Source: Pararge aegeria (taxonomy: Eukaryota > Arthropoda > Insecta > Lepidoptera > Nymphalidae). From it: DNA of 64,000 bases. The position numbers and the translations under genes are program-made. Location: the NCBI RefSeq assembly GCF_905163445.1, contig NC_053205.1:2976001-3040000 (forward strand), read 5' to 3'. The notes under the pieces were generated by a model, which made no database searches, had not been told where the DNA came from, and saw only the letters and a program-made list of their open reading frames with translations. This document shows, piece by piece, positions 23,127 to 34,500 of the stretch (position 1 is the first letter of the stretch; every line of letters starts with the position of its first letter).

Positions 23127-24130
23127 GCACCACCAATAGAACCATATGTAATATATTGACATATGGTAATAGCCTTTGGTATTAGAAACACATATGATTC
23201 ACCTTACAGGTAGTTACAACATGCTTGTTAAGTATTCAAGTCGACGCTAAGTGAAGACGGACTAGTGTCTGTCTTCACATAGCAATCAGCTTCACTAACA
23301 CGAAAAGAAAAGGAAAAAAGAAAATAAATAGATTAATCAAACATACAAAGTTATACAAAAGGAAAAAATAAACTAATTCTATATTAATAATTTTAAAAAG
23401 AAAGAAAGAACAATTTTAATGCACTAAACAAAAGAAAAAACTGACTAGCTAAGTACTGCCCAACTTCCAAAATAAGCTACTTATTTTACCTTTACTATAA
23501 TTCATTTGTATGAACTGCTTAATCTGAGGATCAAAGAGTGGTATTTTGTTTTTTTTTAATAACTTACTCCAATTAAATCTATCTTCAGGATGCGAGGCAG
23601 AAGTCAACCACGCTGGTCCCGTGAAGATTGGTGGAAACACACGCCCTCGAGAACTTTAAAGAACTCATGATGTTTTCCTTCATCGTTAAAGCAAGCGATA
23701 TTTAATTGCTTAAAACGCACATAACTCCACAACCCCTTAAATTAGGGATGCTCTCCGGGGATCAAACGGGAGGCTGAAGCCCTAATCATTATCACTTAAA
23801 TTAAATTGCCTGTGCCAAATAAAACTAAATAATAATGACTATTTTCTCCCACATTTATGGGTAAACTCGCAGGCACTGGCAACACTGTTTAATGACCGCG
23901 AAACTGGTTGCAAGAGGTCATAATAACATGATAAAAGAACTATAGGTATCTTTATCTTTTTCTACGTTTCGTGCTTTGGTATCGGGTACTTACTCTTTGG
24001 ACATTGCAAATCAATGTCTTTAAATGACAAATTGAGATGGTGATAACAAAAGGAACGCGCGGTTAAGTTTGTTGTAGACCCTCGAAAAAAAAATACATTT
24101 GTGTATGTACAACGTATGTAATTTTTTTTT

Positions 24131-24373
24131 TTAATAAATAGATAAATATACTACGACAATACACATATCGCCATCTTGCAACTAAGCGTAGCTTGTGTTA
24201 TGGGTACTAAGTTTGATGATGAATATTTTTTTATGAATATAATACACATAAATACTTATAATATACAGATAAACACCCAGACACTGAAAAACATTTTCCA
24301 GTTGTGGGAATCGAACCCACGGCCTTGGGCTCTGAAAGCAGGGTCGCTGCAAACTGCGCCAATCGGCCGTCAA
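24131..24373 (-). mobile_element. tRNA-derived SINE
   Basis: Minus-strand boxes GATTGGCGCAGTTTGCAG and GGGTTCGATTCCCAC. Confidence 0.78.
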
Positions 24374-24734
24374 ATCAAGTTTGTAGTTGGGGTTTGGAAT
24401 CTACAAAAAATAAAACAATATAGGTACGCCATGTGCTATTTTATTAAATGTAACAGACATTAGCATTTTTTTATAAATAAATTATAAATTATATTTCATA
24501 AAATAGTAACAAAGAATAACAAAAACACACTGTATAAGTAAATAATTGCGATTAAAAAACTAGTTACGTTAAAACGTGTTATTTTTAAATAAATGTAAAA
24601 AAAAACTTATTATTCATAGTAAATTCGAGGTAATTTTAGTTTTTCTTTGTAACTTTTTAAATCATAGCCGTTATCTAAAAGCCTTCGGTCATATATCAAC
24701 TCAAAACCTCGCGGATCTACACCGGCAACCACGC

Positions 24735-25005
24735 TCTTCAGGAACAGAGCAATGCTGCTTAGCGGCAGTACTGCCCCGGACGAGTTCCGTCACAAAAAGC
24801 TATAGGACAACTTTTTTTTATTTTACTAGACCGGAACAGAGCAATGCTGCTTAGCGGCAGTACTGCCCCGGACGAGTTCCGTCACAAAAAGCTATAGGAC
24901 AATTTTTTGTTATTTTACTAGACCGGAACAGAGCAATGCTGCTTAGCGGCAGTACTGCCCCGGACGAGTACCGTCACAAAAAGCTATAGGACAACTTTTT
25001 TTTCT
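24735..25005. repeat. Three tandem units of about 93 bp
   Basis: GGAACAGAGCAATGCTGCTT begins units at about 24,739, 24,833 and 24,925; units are almost identical and each ends in a poly(T) run. Confidence 0.85.
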
Positions 25006-25439
25006 AACAGTAGGTATTATCAGTGTTTATAAGCTTCATGCCACATGACACAAAGTTCAATTTCCCATGCTCAAAATTAAGTGGAGTTTGTCGGTCGATA
25101 TATTATGCGAAAGCTTTTAATAAAATATTCAAATATTCTAATAAACAATTAAAATGTTTAACTAAGGATAGATTTCGCAACTTTCATATTGAATATTTTT
25201 CTAAACTAATATTCACCTACATTGTTCTTTGTGAACACGACCAAAATGTTTGAGTGGAAACTTTTTTTTTTTTAAATCAACTTTTTTTTAATTCTTTTTA
25301 TTTCGTTGCAAAGTCTATCCGTAACTATAAGTTATGTATGTTATAATCTAATTCAATTATAACTATCTAATTGTGGCAACATTCTCTTACGCGGTACTTA
25401 AAAACTATGAGTAAATATTTCCTTATCACACGCGTTTTC

Positions 25440-25590
25440 GTGTTGTCATATCCTTGCTCTCTTCAAATCAAAAAAATCAAAATTCAAAATTCATAATTCA
25501 TTTCATTATTTCAAATAGGCCCAGTTTATAAGCACTTTTGAAACGTCAAGTCAATCTATCTATCCGGCAAGAAACTCAGCTTTCTCTTTA
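25440..25590 (-). mobile_element. LINE 3'-end fragment
   Basis: TTCATTATTTCAAATAGGCC, CACTTTTGAAACGTCAAGTC, as in 51,125-51,600. 25,591-26,518 shows nothing further. Confidence 0.55.
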
Positions 25591-26518
25591 TCAACACATT
25601 CATTAAAATGTATGGGGTTTAAACATCCAAAATGTTAGATATTACTATCACAGTTATATATACGTCACCTGTTTTTTTTTTTAACTACTTAAAATTCTTT
25701 ATAATATCCGATGCGGATGTATGTTTAAAATCAAATAAAACGTTGCCACATTAACGTTGTTCCTCATAAAACTCTGAGCCGCAGTAGGTGAAGTAAGTGA
25801 ATCAGTTATTAAAAGGAATATTCTGAGAAAAGTTTTCAAAGGTACTTGCAACTTCACTGTCGGCGGTCACTTTATTATCATTGATAATTAATTCAAAGTT
25901 TACTTTTCGAGATTTAGCTTTTCCAGTTTCATTATTAAAAAAATTCCAGGTTGCTTGTACTTTGTTATCCGATTTTATTATTTGATCCTTAAAGTATAGC
26001 ATAAAAGCAAACGTTCTTAAACGTTTTAGAGTACTTTTTTACGTGTTGGGGGAAAGTTGGAGTACGGTTATATTGTTTTTCACTACAGAGCTCATACAAC
26101 TTATCCCTACTCCTGTATATGCCAATAGTTGCCCAATCGCAACACTTTACTTTTTAATTAAAATCTATATATTTGAAATTTAATATTTCGTTAAATTCAT
26201 TTTGTATAATATTAAAGATCGTACAATAAAGGCTGTTGGGATGACCGTTTTAAAGACAAGGGCAGGAATTTTGGATGATATTTCACCTTTGAATCGTGTC
26301 AATTTGCTTTTAGTTATATGCCGACACTAGGCAATTTGTTCATTTTTATTTATATTATTTTAAACAGTAAATTGTTGGCCACAATGATCTGATCTTAAGT
26401 TGTTTATTATACTTACCTAAGATATTACAGTTGAGAAAAATATAATCTAAACATGATACTGAGGTTGCTGTGATTCTAGTAGGTTCACTAAGATTCCTAA
26501 AGTCTCAGTTCGGTTCTT

Positions 26519-26720
26519 AATATACTACAATACACACATCGCCATCTAGGCCTAAAGTAGGCGTAACTTGTTTTATGGGTACTAAGATAACTAATGACCT
26601 ATTTTTATGAATAATATACATTAATGCTCATAAATAAACTCACAACCATCGTCCTGTAGAATCGAACCCACAGTATTATACTCAGAGGCGGGTCGCATAC
26701 TACGCCAATCAGCCTTCATA
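26519..26720 (-). mobile_element. Degenerate SINE
   Basis: The 7,021 family, eroded in tail and head. 26,721-27,350 is AT-rich and unassigned. Confidence 0.6.
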
Positions 26721-27357
26721 TATCAAAATATTCATTTACATATTTGATAAAATTTTCACAAAAATATAATAACACAACCTGGTAACTAATAGATTTAACT
26801 CGAATAGAATAGAATAGAAAATATTTAATTGCTGGAATGTCATTCGCATTTTGCTCTTAAACTTAAACTATATACGAGTATATGTGACACCTAAACACGT
26901 GTCAAAAAAGTAGAATGTAATAAGTACAAAACTTGAGCAACGTGCAGTTTTTGAATAATTTAAAACCAAATAATATAACTTAAAAAATAATATAACAAAA
27001 TAAAAAAAAAATTAGAAAAATTTCATAAATTAAAAACGCTTGACCAATTGTTAAGTGAGTAAGTATAACATATAATTTTCTGAAACATTCTTGGAAGTTT
27101 AAGCATTATTTTAAAAACCTCTTAGAAATAAAACGGAATTGCTGCACATGCGAGCAGCGAGTTTTATAAAATGTATATAAAATCTAAATAAATCTATTGT
27201 TTATTGTAATTGCGATTTTCCGTCTCTCGTGTATATTCCTATCGTTAAAGTTACCTGGCAGAGTTACCTTTTTAAAGTATATTTTTAATTTCTCCTTTAC
27301 TACGCAACGAAGATGTTTAAATAAATAAATTACATAGAAACTCATATGCGTCATGTT

Positions 27358-27455
27358 ATTTAAAAATGGAACGGTGTTTTTTTTTTCTCTGGCTTCACAC
27401 AGATTAGCCAACGTCAGGTTAACTAATCTGTGTGAAGCGTTCCATTTTTAAATTA
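27358..27455. repeat. Inverted repeat, arms about 30 bp
   Basis: AAAAATGGAACG and GCTTCACACAGATTAG are inverted as CTAATCTGTGTGAAGC and CGTTCCATTTTTA. One arm has an extra T-rich stretch. Confidence 0.7.
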
Positions 27456-27959
27456 CACTTAGAATCATATAAAATATCAGGAGAAATTGAGTGACGAAAA
27501 GGGCGGGAAACTTCGCACATGACGGACGCGGCCCCCCCAAACTTCTTCTCAAATCTACCGCAAACTCGCCCTGAAAAGTACTGGTGCTGTTTATACTGCA
27601 CATACCGAAGTACCAGCGACACTCTCACTGGAGCTAGCCGCCTACATATGTAAGTTCTTAAAAATATTATATTGTAAATTTTAAACTTTTATAACACTCT
27701 AAAAGCAACCCACCCATGCAAACATATATGTAAAACTATAAAAAAAGGCGTCCGCGATGCACAAAGCTTCCCGCCCTTTTTCCAGCCGGAACGATCTTTT
27801 ACTACGTCACATGGCAACCAAGGTGGTAACTTATTAGAGGTTTTTTTTTCTAAGTGGCTAGCAAATAGAAAAATGTTAATATTTAAAAAAAAAAGAAATT
27901 TACTGAACGCGGGAAAAATTAGTAACAAGGAATGTTCGAGAAAAGTATTATACAAGCCT

Positions 27960-28460
27960 ACATGTGGCATGTAGGCACTGATGGACTTACATATTATGAA
28001 AATTAAGCTTAATTTGCTAAACTCCGCGAAAAGCAGGACAATCTGTATGGTATAATTTATAATTTCTTCAATCCTTATACTCCACACCAAACAGATCTTC
28101 GGCAATGTACCCTACTACGCACGTTTCGCTCCGAAACCGGAGCATCCTCAGGAGATGTTGACTTTACAATGAATATTTGTTAAGTCAATAAGATGGGGCA
28201 ATAGCGTCAGCACTTTGGGTACCATGCCCATAAGTGAACAGTTAGACGCCTTACATTCATTGTAAATATTAATTTTAGTTTGTAATTATTATTTCCGTAG
28301 AAAAATATATTTTTCGTTTTTTACCCGTTGAACTATATTTAAAAACTTTGTTTAAAATCTCTAATTTTCCTACAAAAACGTAAACCGTGATACCATCTCC
28401 CTTGTTAATCTTAATTTTATATCATGGTATTACGCAAAGTAACGCCACGCCTGCTTCCAA
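27960..28460. mobile_element. Element with inverted ends, related to MSP-B intron 5
   Basis: Ends carry AATTAAGCTTAATTTGCTA and, inverted, TTAATCTTAATTTTATATCA then GCAAAGTAACGCC. The interior matches 12,845-13,200 in reverse. Confidence 0.65.
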
Positions 28461-29049
28461 TATTGGAGTAACATATGTCGCCGACGCGAAGCCGAGTCAT
28501 ACTATTATACCTTCGTCCATCAATACCTCATAAAGGACTCATATCATTACCGACCCATGACCGTCCCATCACAGGGTATAGGTCTCTTCCCGGAATGATA
28601 AGGTTTAAGCCCGCCACGCTGGCCAAGTATAAGAAGGATTCAAATTTTAACACTGTATGAAAACATCTTGAGGAAATATGCATGCCTGAGAGTTCTCCAT
28701 AATGTTTTCAAATGTGTGGAATTATAAGTATAATCCGCACTTTTTTTTTGACAAGGGTATGAAGATGGCGTGAAATGGAAAAAAAAACTTTTTCATGAGA
28801 CATACAAAAGTTTTGAGTAGGCAGTGCTTTTGTGCTTGTATGAAATGCGGCCTACAACCTTCTTATTCTGAGACGAGACTCCTGCCCTGTAGTTGAGTGG
28901 GCAAAGGGTTTATATGATGATGTTAAATATTACTTACACAGATTTCTTACGGAATGTGCTAAATTAATGCAAGTCTATGTCGGAATGTAACAAAGTGCCC
29001 AGCATTTCTTGATAAACTCTTATAAGTTAAAACACTATATCTATACATA

Positions 29050-29138
29050 CATTCTAGAAGAATTTTCAAAATCGGTTCGGTAGCTCCCCTGCTGTACTCT
29101 GTGTACTCTGGATCTACCGAACCGATTTTGAAAATTCT
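29050..29138. repeat. Inverted repeat, arms about 30 bp
   Basis: AGAATTTTCAAAATCGGTTC, GGTAG is inverted as CTACC, GAACCGATTTTGAAAATTCT. 29,139-30,070 has no feature beyond a repeated ATATTTGG(T/G) motif. Confidence 0.75.
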
Positions 29139-30076
29139 TTTACTAACAGAAAACTACCTTATTTGTGAGACATAGACTGTATATTAAACCGAAAAATTAC
29201 GAGAGACTTTTAAAGATAAGAGAAGATTATTAAAGACTTTTCGTGGTAGTGGGATTTACAAACTAAGTCGGAACGGGCTTTTACTATACGAAGTCTGTTT
29301 TTACGAAAGCTGCCTTAACGATGAGATTCTATACAAAAGCTTAATGGTTTAATAATGCCTACAAAAAGTCTGCGTCAGTGTATGTCTAACTTTTATATTT
29401 AAGGCACCAAAAGTAGTTTTCTATAGTAAAATAATCATTTGCAACATTTATATATATACCCGTACGAATCCGGCGCGTGTCGCTAGTTAATAATATATTC
29501 TAAAACATATTCTATTCTATTCTACGGGCGTTACAAATACAAGTGGCGTTAAGTCGGAATAGTGTCAGTGTTTTGGCATTTGAGAAGTGATCTCAGTTTT
29601 AGAGTTAAAAAAAAAACTGAATAAATGTTCCGACGTTATGCCACGTTTATTTGTAAGGCCATAGGAGTGTTACGCGGACAAAGCCGCGGAGAAATGTCTT
29701 GTATTTGAGTAAAAAGTTTCAGTATGTTAGTGTACGCATAACTCTAAAACTGGTCGATGTATCGACTATTCCATTTTTTATATTAGTTTATACATATATA
29801 TATATGTTTAATTTGTATAACTATTTGAGCTAGGAAATTTTTGGTGTTAGGATATTTGCGCTAGAAAATATTTGGTGCAAGGATATTTGGATTAAAAAAT
29901 ATTTGGTGTGAAGTTTATTTTAAATGCTATTTTAGGAACTGTGTGCGTATAGCCCGGTATTAGTATAAATGCGTTCTTGACACGTTGTAAATTGTAGCAA
30001 TGTAACTTTTATGTAATGGCGCTTGACGATATAAATATGCGTTCACCTTCACTCTACAAAGTCGATTAATAGATTA

Positions 30077-30245
30077 CTAGCTGATCCGTGCAACTTCGTT
30101 GCACCAAATCGGTTATTACCGGAAAACACGAATAAAATTACATTTTCTAAAAATGAATCTGTGTAATAAATTTCATGAAAATCGTTGGAGCCGATTCCGA
30201 GATTCCAAGAATTACTCGTTTAAAGATATAAGATAAGATAGATAT
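30077..30245 (-). mobile_element. Helitron-like element (family 2)
   Basis: The CTAGCTGATCCGTGCAACTT end matches 35,013 and, inverted, 63,062. Confidence 0.55.
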
Positions 30246-30689
30246 GATTCAAAAATATTTGGGCTAAGATATTTTTGGTGTAAAAAGTTTCTTTGTAAAA
30301 CATTAACATTTTAATGGTTTGCGATAATAATCGCTGTGCATTTAGTTAGGTTAGAGTTAGACTTGTCATAGATATGGCTCGCCAAAGGAATAACAGACGT
30401 ATATCTTAGGGCGTAAGTGACAGTAGTGTTACGTTTGTCCAAGGGCATAAGGCGTTATAGACCAAAGATCCTCGAGTCGGGATCACGACTCGTGGCAGTC
30501 TAAAGCCGGTTTCCCGGGTAATGAGTGGGAAATGATAATGCGGGACGGACTCTGTTTATAAGAAATAGATTTGCGTTTCCACAGACACATAGTTTCGACT
30601 TTTGTTTTCCACTGCAAAAGTAGAGAAATGAGCGGAGAGAGCTGAACGGAGAATGAGAAATGAAAATTGGTCAATTTCCACAGAGAGCT

Positions 30690-30930
30690 AGTTCAGTAGG
30701 GCAGGGGACAATAATCCCCGGGGAAAGATTAAAAAAATATCTTCTATAAATATCGAAGTGGAAATAATATCGACATAATATATGTGTAATAATAAACGGG
30801 GGTAAATTTATACTATTCCATGTCCCCGTGCTAAGCAGGTGGACACGTTTATTATATCTCTCTGTCAGGGGACATAATCGGGGGACATAAATCATATAAT
30901 TTTTGTCTCCTGCCCGTACTAGCCCGTCAG
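30690..30930. mobile_element. MITE ('GGGGATATAAT' family)
   Basis: GGACAATAATCCCCGGGGAA at the left; TTTTGTCTCCTGCCCGTACT at the right; same layout as 31,712-31,955. Confidence 0.6.
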
Positions 30931-31052
30931 GGGTGAGAAGACTCCGAACGAGTCCGTTTCAAACTAGTTGCCGAATACACGTACGTGTTACAAATACTTT
31001 ATACTCGTTCGATCCTCCCACCTCTTTCTCTGTGGTAACAGCAATGTAAACT

Positions 31053-31175
31053 TAAATAAATAAATATACTACGACAATACACACACGGCCATCTAGTCCC
31101 ACAGTAAGCGTAGCTTCTGTTATGGGTACTGAGATGACTGATGAATATTTTTAGAATATACTTATAAACACCCAT
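31053..31175 (-). mobile_element. SINE tail fragment
   Basis: Only the tail half of the 7,021 family; it lies just downstream of the MSP-A poly(A) signal. Confidence 0.6.
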
Positions 31176-31257
31176 CTTTTTGAGTCCGCTCCGCTGCCTA
31201 GAACTGAGCGAGTACATTTTAACTCTTTCGGCTAGCTCAGTCCTTTACGCTCGACTA

Positions 31258-31263
31258 TTTATT
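31258..31263 (-). terminator. Candidate poly(A) signal of MSP-A
   Basis: AATAAA on the minus strand about 205 nt past the stop. It is the first canonical hexamer I found there. Position is the only support. Confidence 0.35.
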
Positions 31264-31464
31264 GATGGAAACACGAGTATGCGAGTACTCTTGCGAGTTG
31301 AACGGTGTCCTTAATTAATCCGCTCCGCTCGCGGTGGAATCCGGCTTAAGAATTCTCCCGAATGGTTTGAGCTGGGGTTTCCGGAGACTGGCAGGCATCT
31401 GGCTGAGAGTGGTGAGACTTGGCGTTGCTTAAAAGACGCTTGTTCAGTGGATATTCGTTGATGA

Positions 31465-31586
31465 TTAGAGATATGGGTCCCAATGCTCTTTGATCAGTTT
31501 TTCGTGTTTCGCCGAAGGCTCGAAGCTGGTTGGGGCGTAAAGGTCTATGCGACCGTTGCGACTGATGGGGCTCGTGGAAGTTATGG
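31465..31586 (-). CDS. MSP-A exon 10: C-terminus and stop
   Basis: Acceptor TTTTAG, phase 1 in. Codes AITSTSPISRNGRIDLYAPT... to EHWDPYL and TAA. No cysteine is present, so Cys220 is gone together with Cys191. Confidence 0.88.
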
Positions 31587-34500
31587 CTAAAAGAAAAATT
31601 AAAATGGTTATAATTATTTGGTTTATCTTTTACTCCATCGGGTCGCGGTATATTTTAGAAACCAAAATAAACACGTATTAAGACGCGGATGGATCGCGAA
31701 AATTTAGCTGCACGGCTAGCATGGACAGGAGACAATTATGTTCCGGGGAAAGAATATAAATGTATCTTCTCCCACAGCTTTATCAACTCTCAGAGCACTG
31801 GCGCACAAGTGGAAATAATATCCAAATAATATATGTGTATTAATAAACGGGGGAAAACTTCTCCTATTCCATGTTCCAGTGATTTAGCAGGTGGGCACGT
31901 TAATTATATTCCTTGTCAGGGGATATAATTTTTATCTCCCGCCCGTGCTAGCCCTGGCATTCATTGGTCAAAGTGTGTTTACCTTTAAGGTAGTGTTTAC
32001 CTTGAAGAAAGAACTTATCTTGAAAGTCTTGTTTACCTTCAAGGTAGTTTTCACATTAAACTTAGTGTTCACTTACATAGTAGTGCATAACTTGAAGGTT
32101 GTGTTTACCTTGAAGGTAGTGTTTATCTTGTAGGTATTGTTTACCTTATTTATTTATCTGTTGTGAATACATTAGACAGCCATCCAACCATTTCTGGCGT
32201 ACAACAATATATTATTATTAAAATGATAAGTACATTCTGAGTATACTTGATAATTTCTTACAATCTCATGTCTTGAAGGTAGTGTTTACCTTGAAGGTAG
32301 TAGCGGGTGATGCCTAGCGTCTCAGCTGGAAAAGCCAACCCGGCGCCGCTGTCCCCCCTACTTGGGGCTGTTCCTGGTAACAACACAAAACATAGCTCTT
32401 AGACAATCATTATTTATTTATTGACTAGCTGTTGCCCGCGACTTCGTCTGCGTTTGATTTTGTTTTTTGAAATTAAAGTAGGTATTCAGTATCGCTTAGC
32501 CTTAAATAAGGAGTTCTGTCCTCTATCTCCAACCACATTCAGATCTACACAAAGTTTGGGGAAAATTAAACACATATTATAACCTCTATAGCACAAAAAT
32601 AATTATTTAAATCGGTTATAATTTGTCGGAGTTATGGTGTAAAATCGTCAAACAATTTATCCCCCCTCCCAAAGTAACCGAGCTTAATGTCGGGATTAAA
32701 ATTATCCTATATTATTTCTAAATCTTACAAGAATATGTGTACAAAGTTTCATTAGGACCGGTTAAGTAGTTTTTGCGTGGAAGCGTAACAAACAAACTTA
32801 CATTGACATTTATAATATTAGTAGGGATTTCATTTTATTTAAACACTTGGAGCCCGAACCACCGGTTGCTTGGGCATTCAAAAGCCCCGCAAGCGGAGGG
32901 TGGAAGTTTTTTCTTGTAAATTTTTAAGGGTTTTTTTTTAAGCATTGTTAAAGTCTTGTCTTGTAAAGTCATCAAAGTCAAATATTTCTTTATTCAAATA
33001 GGCACATAGATGGCACTTTTGATGCGAACATTACATGTAAAATATGACATAGGAGTGAGTTGATGGCGATAAATAAATTCGTCAACTTAAAACTAAAGCT
33101 ACGAGGGCTCCAAAAGCGCCCTGCTCTAAGAAGAAGCCCACAACAAACTGAGCCGTTTGTTATTTTTTTTTGTTATCACCATCTCACATAGTCATTTAAA
33201 AACTAAAAAAAAATTAAGGAATAAAAAAATAAATAATTGAAAATCAATTAATGATAGAAATAATAATGAATATAAAAAAATAATAACATACGATATATAA
33301 ATTCAAATTCAAAATTTCTTTATTCATGTAGGCCTATCACAGGCACTTATGAAGCGTTCATACATATTTGTTTACATAATTGTAACGGGATGGTGATAAC
33401 TTCGTTCGCCAACTTAAATCTAAAGCTACGAGGGTTCCAAACAACAACAAACAAACTTAGCCGGGTAAATTTATTTTTTTGTTATCACCATCTTCCAGTA
33501 AATTTAAATTAAGCTGTGAAGCTAGAGCAATTCACACCCAAGCTTTTTTATCGTTTAAATAATCCTTAATATTATAATATGATTTTTCTGTAAGCTTACG
33601 TTTTATATAAACTTTGAACTTATTGAGAGACATCTCAAAGATTTCATTTGGTAATTTGTTATAAAATAATATACAATTGCCCTTGAATGAATTTGCAATT
33701 TTGTGTAGCCTAGTAAACTGCACAACGAATTTATTTTTGCTTCTAATATTTATATTGCTACAGTGCATTTTCTTTTTAAATTTTGATATATTTTTATGGA
33801 CATTAATTAAATTTTCATATATGTACTGACTATGCACCGTCATTATTTTAACTTCTTTAAATTTATCCCTTAATGACTCTCTAGGGCCCAGTTTAGATAT
33901 CGCACGAACAGCCCTTTTCTGCAGGACGAAAATAGAATCTATATCAGCAGCATTACCCCATAATAAAATGCCATACGACATAACGCTGTGAAAATAACTA
34001 AAAAAAACAAGCCTAGCAGTTTCTATGTTTGTCATATGACGAATCTTTTTTACCGCGTATGCTGCAGAACTAAGTCTGTTCGTTAAATTATTTATATGTG
34101 GGCCCCATTGAAGCTTAGCATCTAAAGTTATTCCTAAAAAGATTGTCGTATCCACCAAATCCAACTCCTCATTATTAAGTTGTACAATGGTTTTTACTTG
34201 TTTAACATTCGGTAGTGTGAATTTAATACTCTTCGCTTTTTTTTCCGTTAAGAGCTAAGTTATTAGGCTCAAACCATTGTACTAACAGTGTATACTTAGA
34301 TATGAGTAAAAATAAATCACCAAATGTCGTCTTTATTTCTCAATGCAATGGGCTTGAACAGGATGTTTGAATATGTCTAGTGACCTTGAATGTATGCTTA
34401 TTAGAAGTGCATTCCACAGTTCGGTAGCTTGCACAACGAACGAATGCTTTTAACCTTCGTTTTATGAGACGGCATGCTCAAAGTCAGCGTACGATAAGAA

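Noticed and set aside
31891..32133. Repetitive protein-like frame (FTLKVVFTLKVVF) on the plus strand
   Set aside because: It is the minisatellite of splice-junction units in MSP-A intron 9; there is no start context or homology.
32290..32373. Exon 9 as part of a separate gene because of the SRGDSGAG variation
   Set aside because: Phase 1 on both sides fits exons 8 and 10, and the ANG|TAP.R.GDSGAG context matches the MSP-B YTNG|TTLCQGDSGGG junction.
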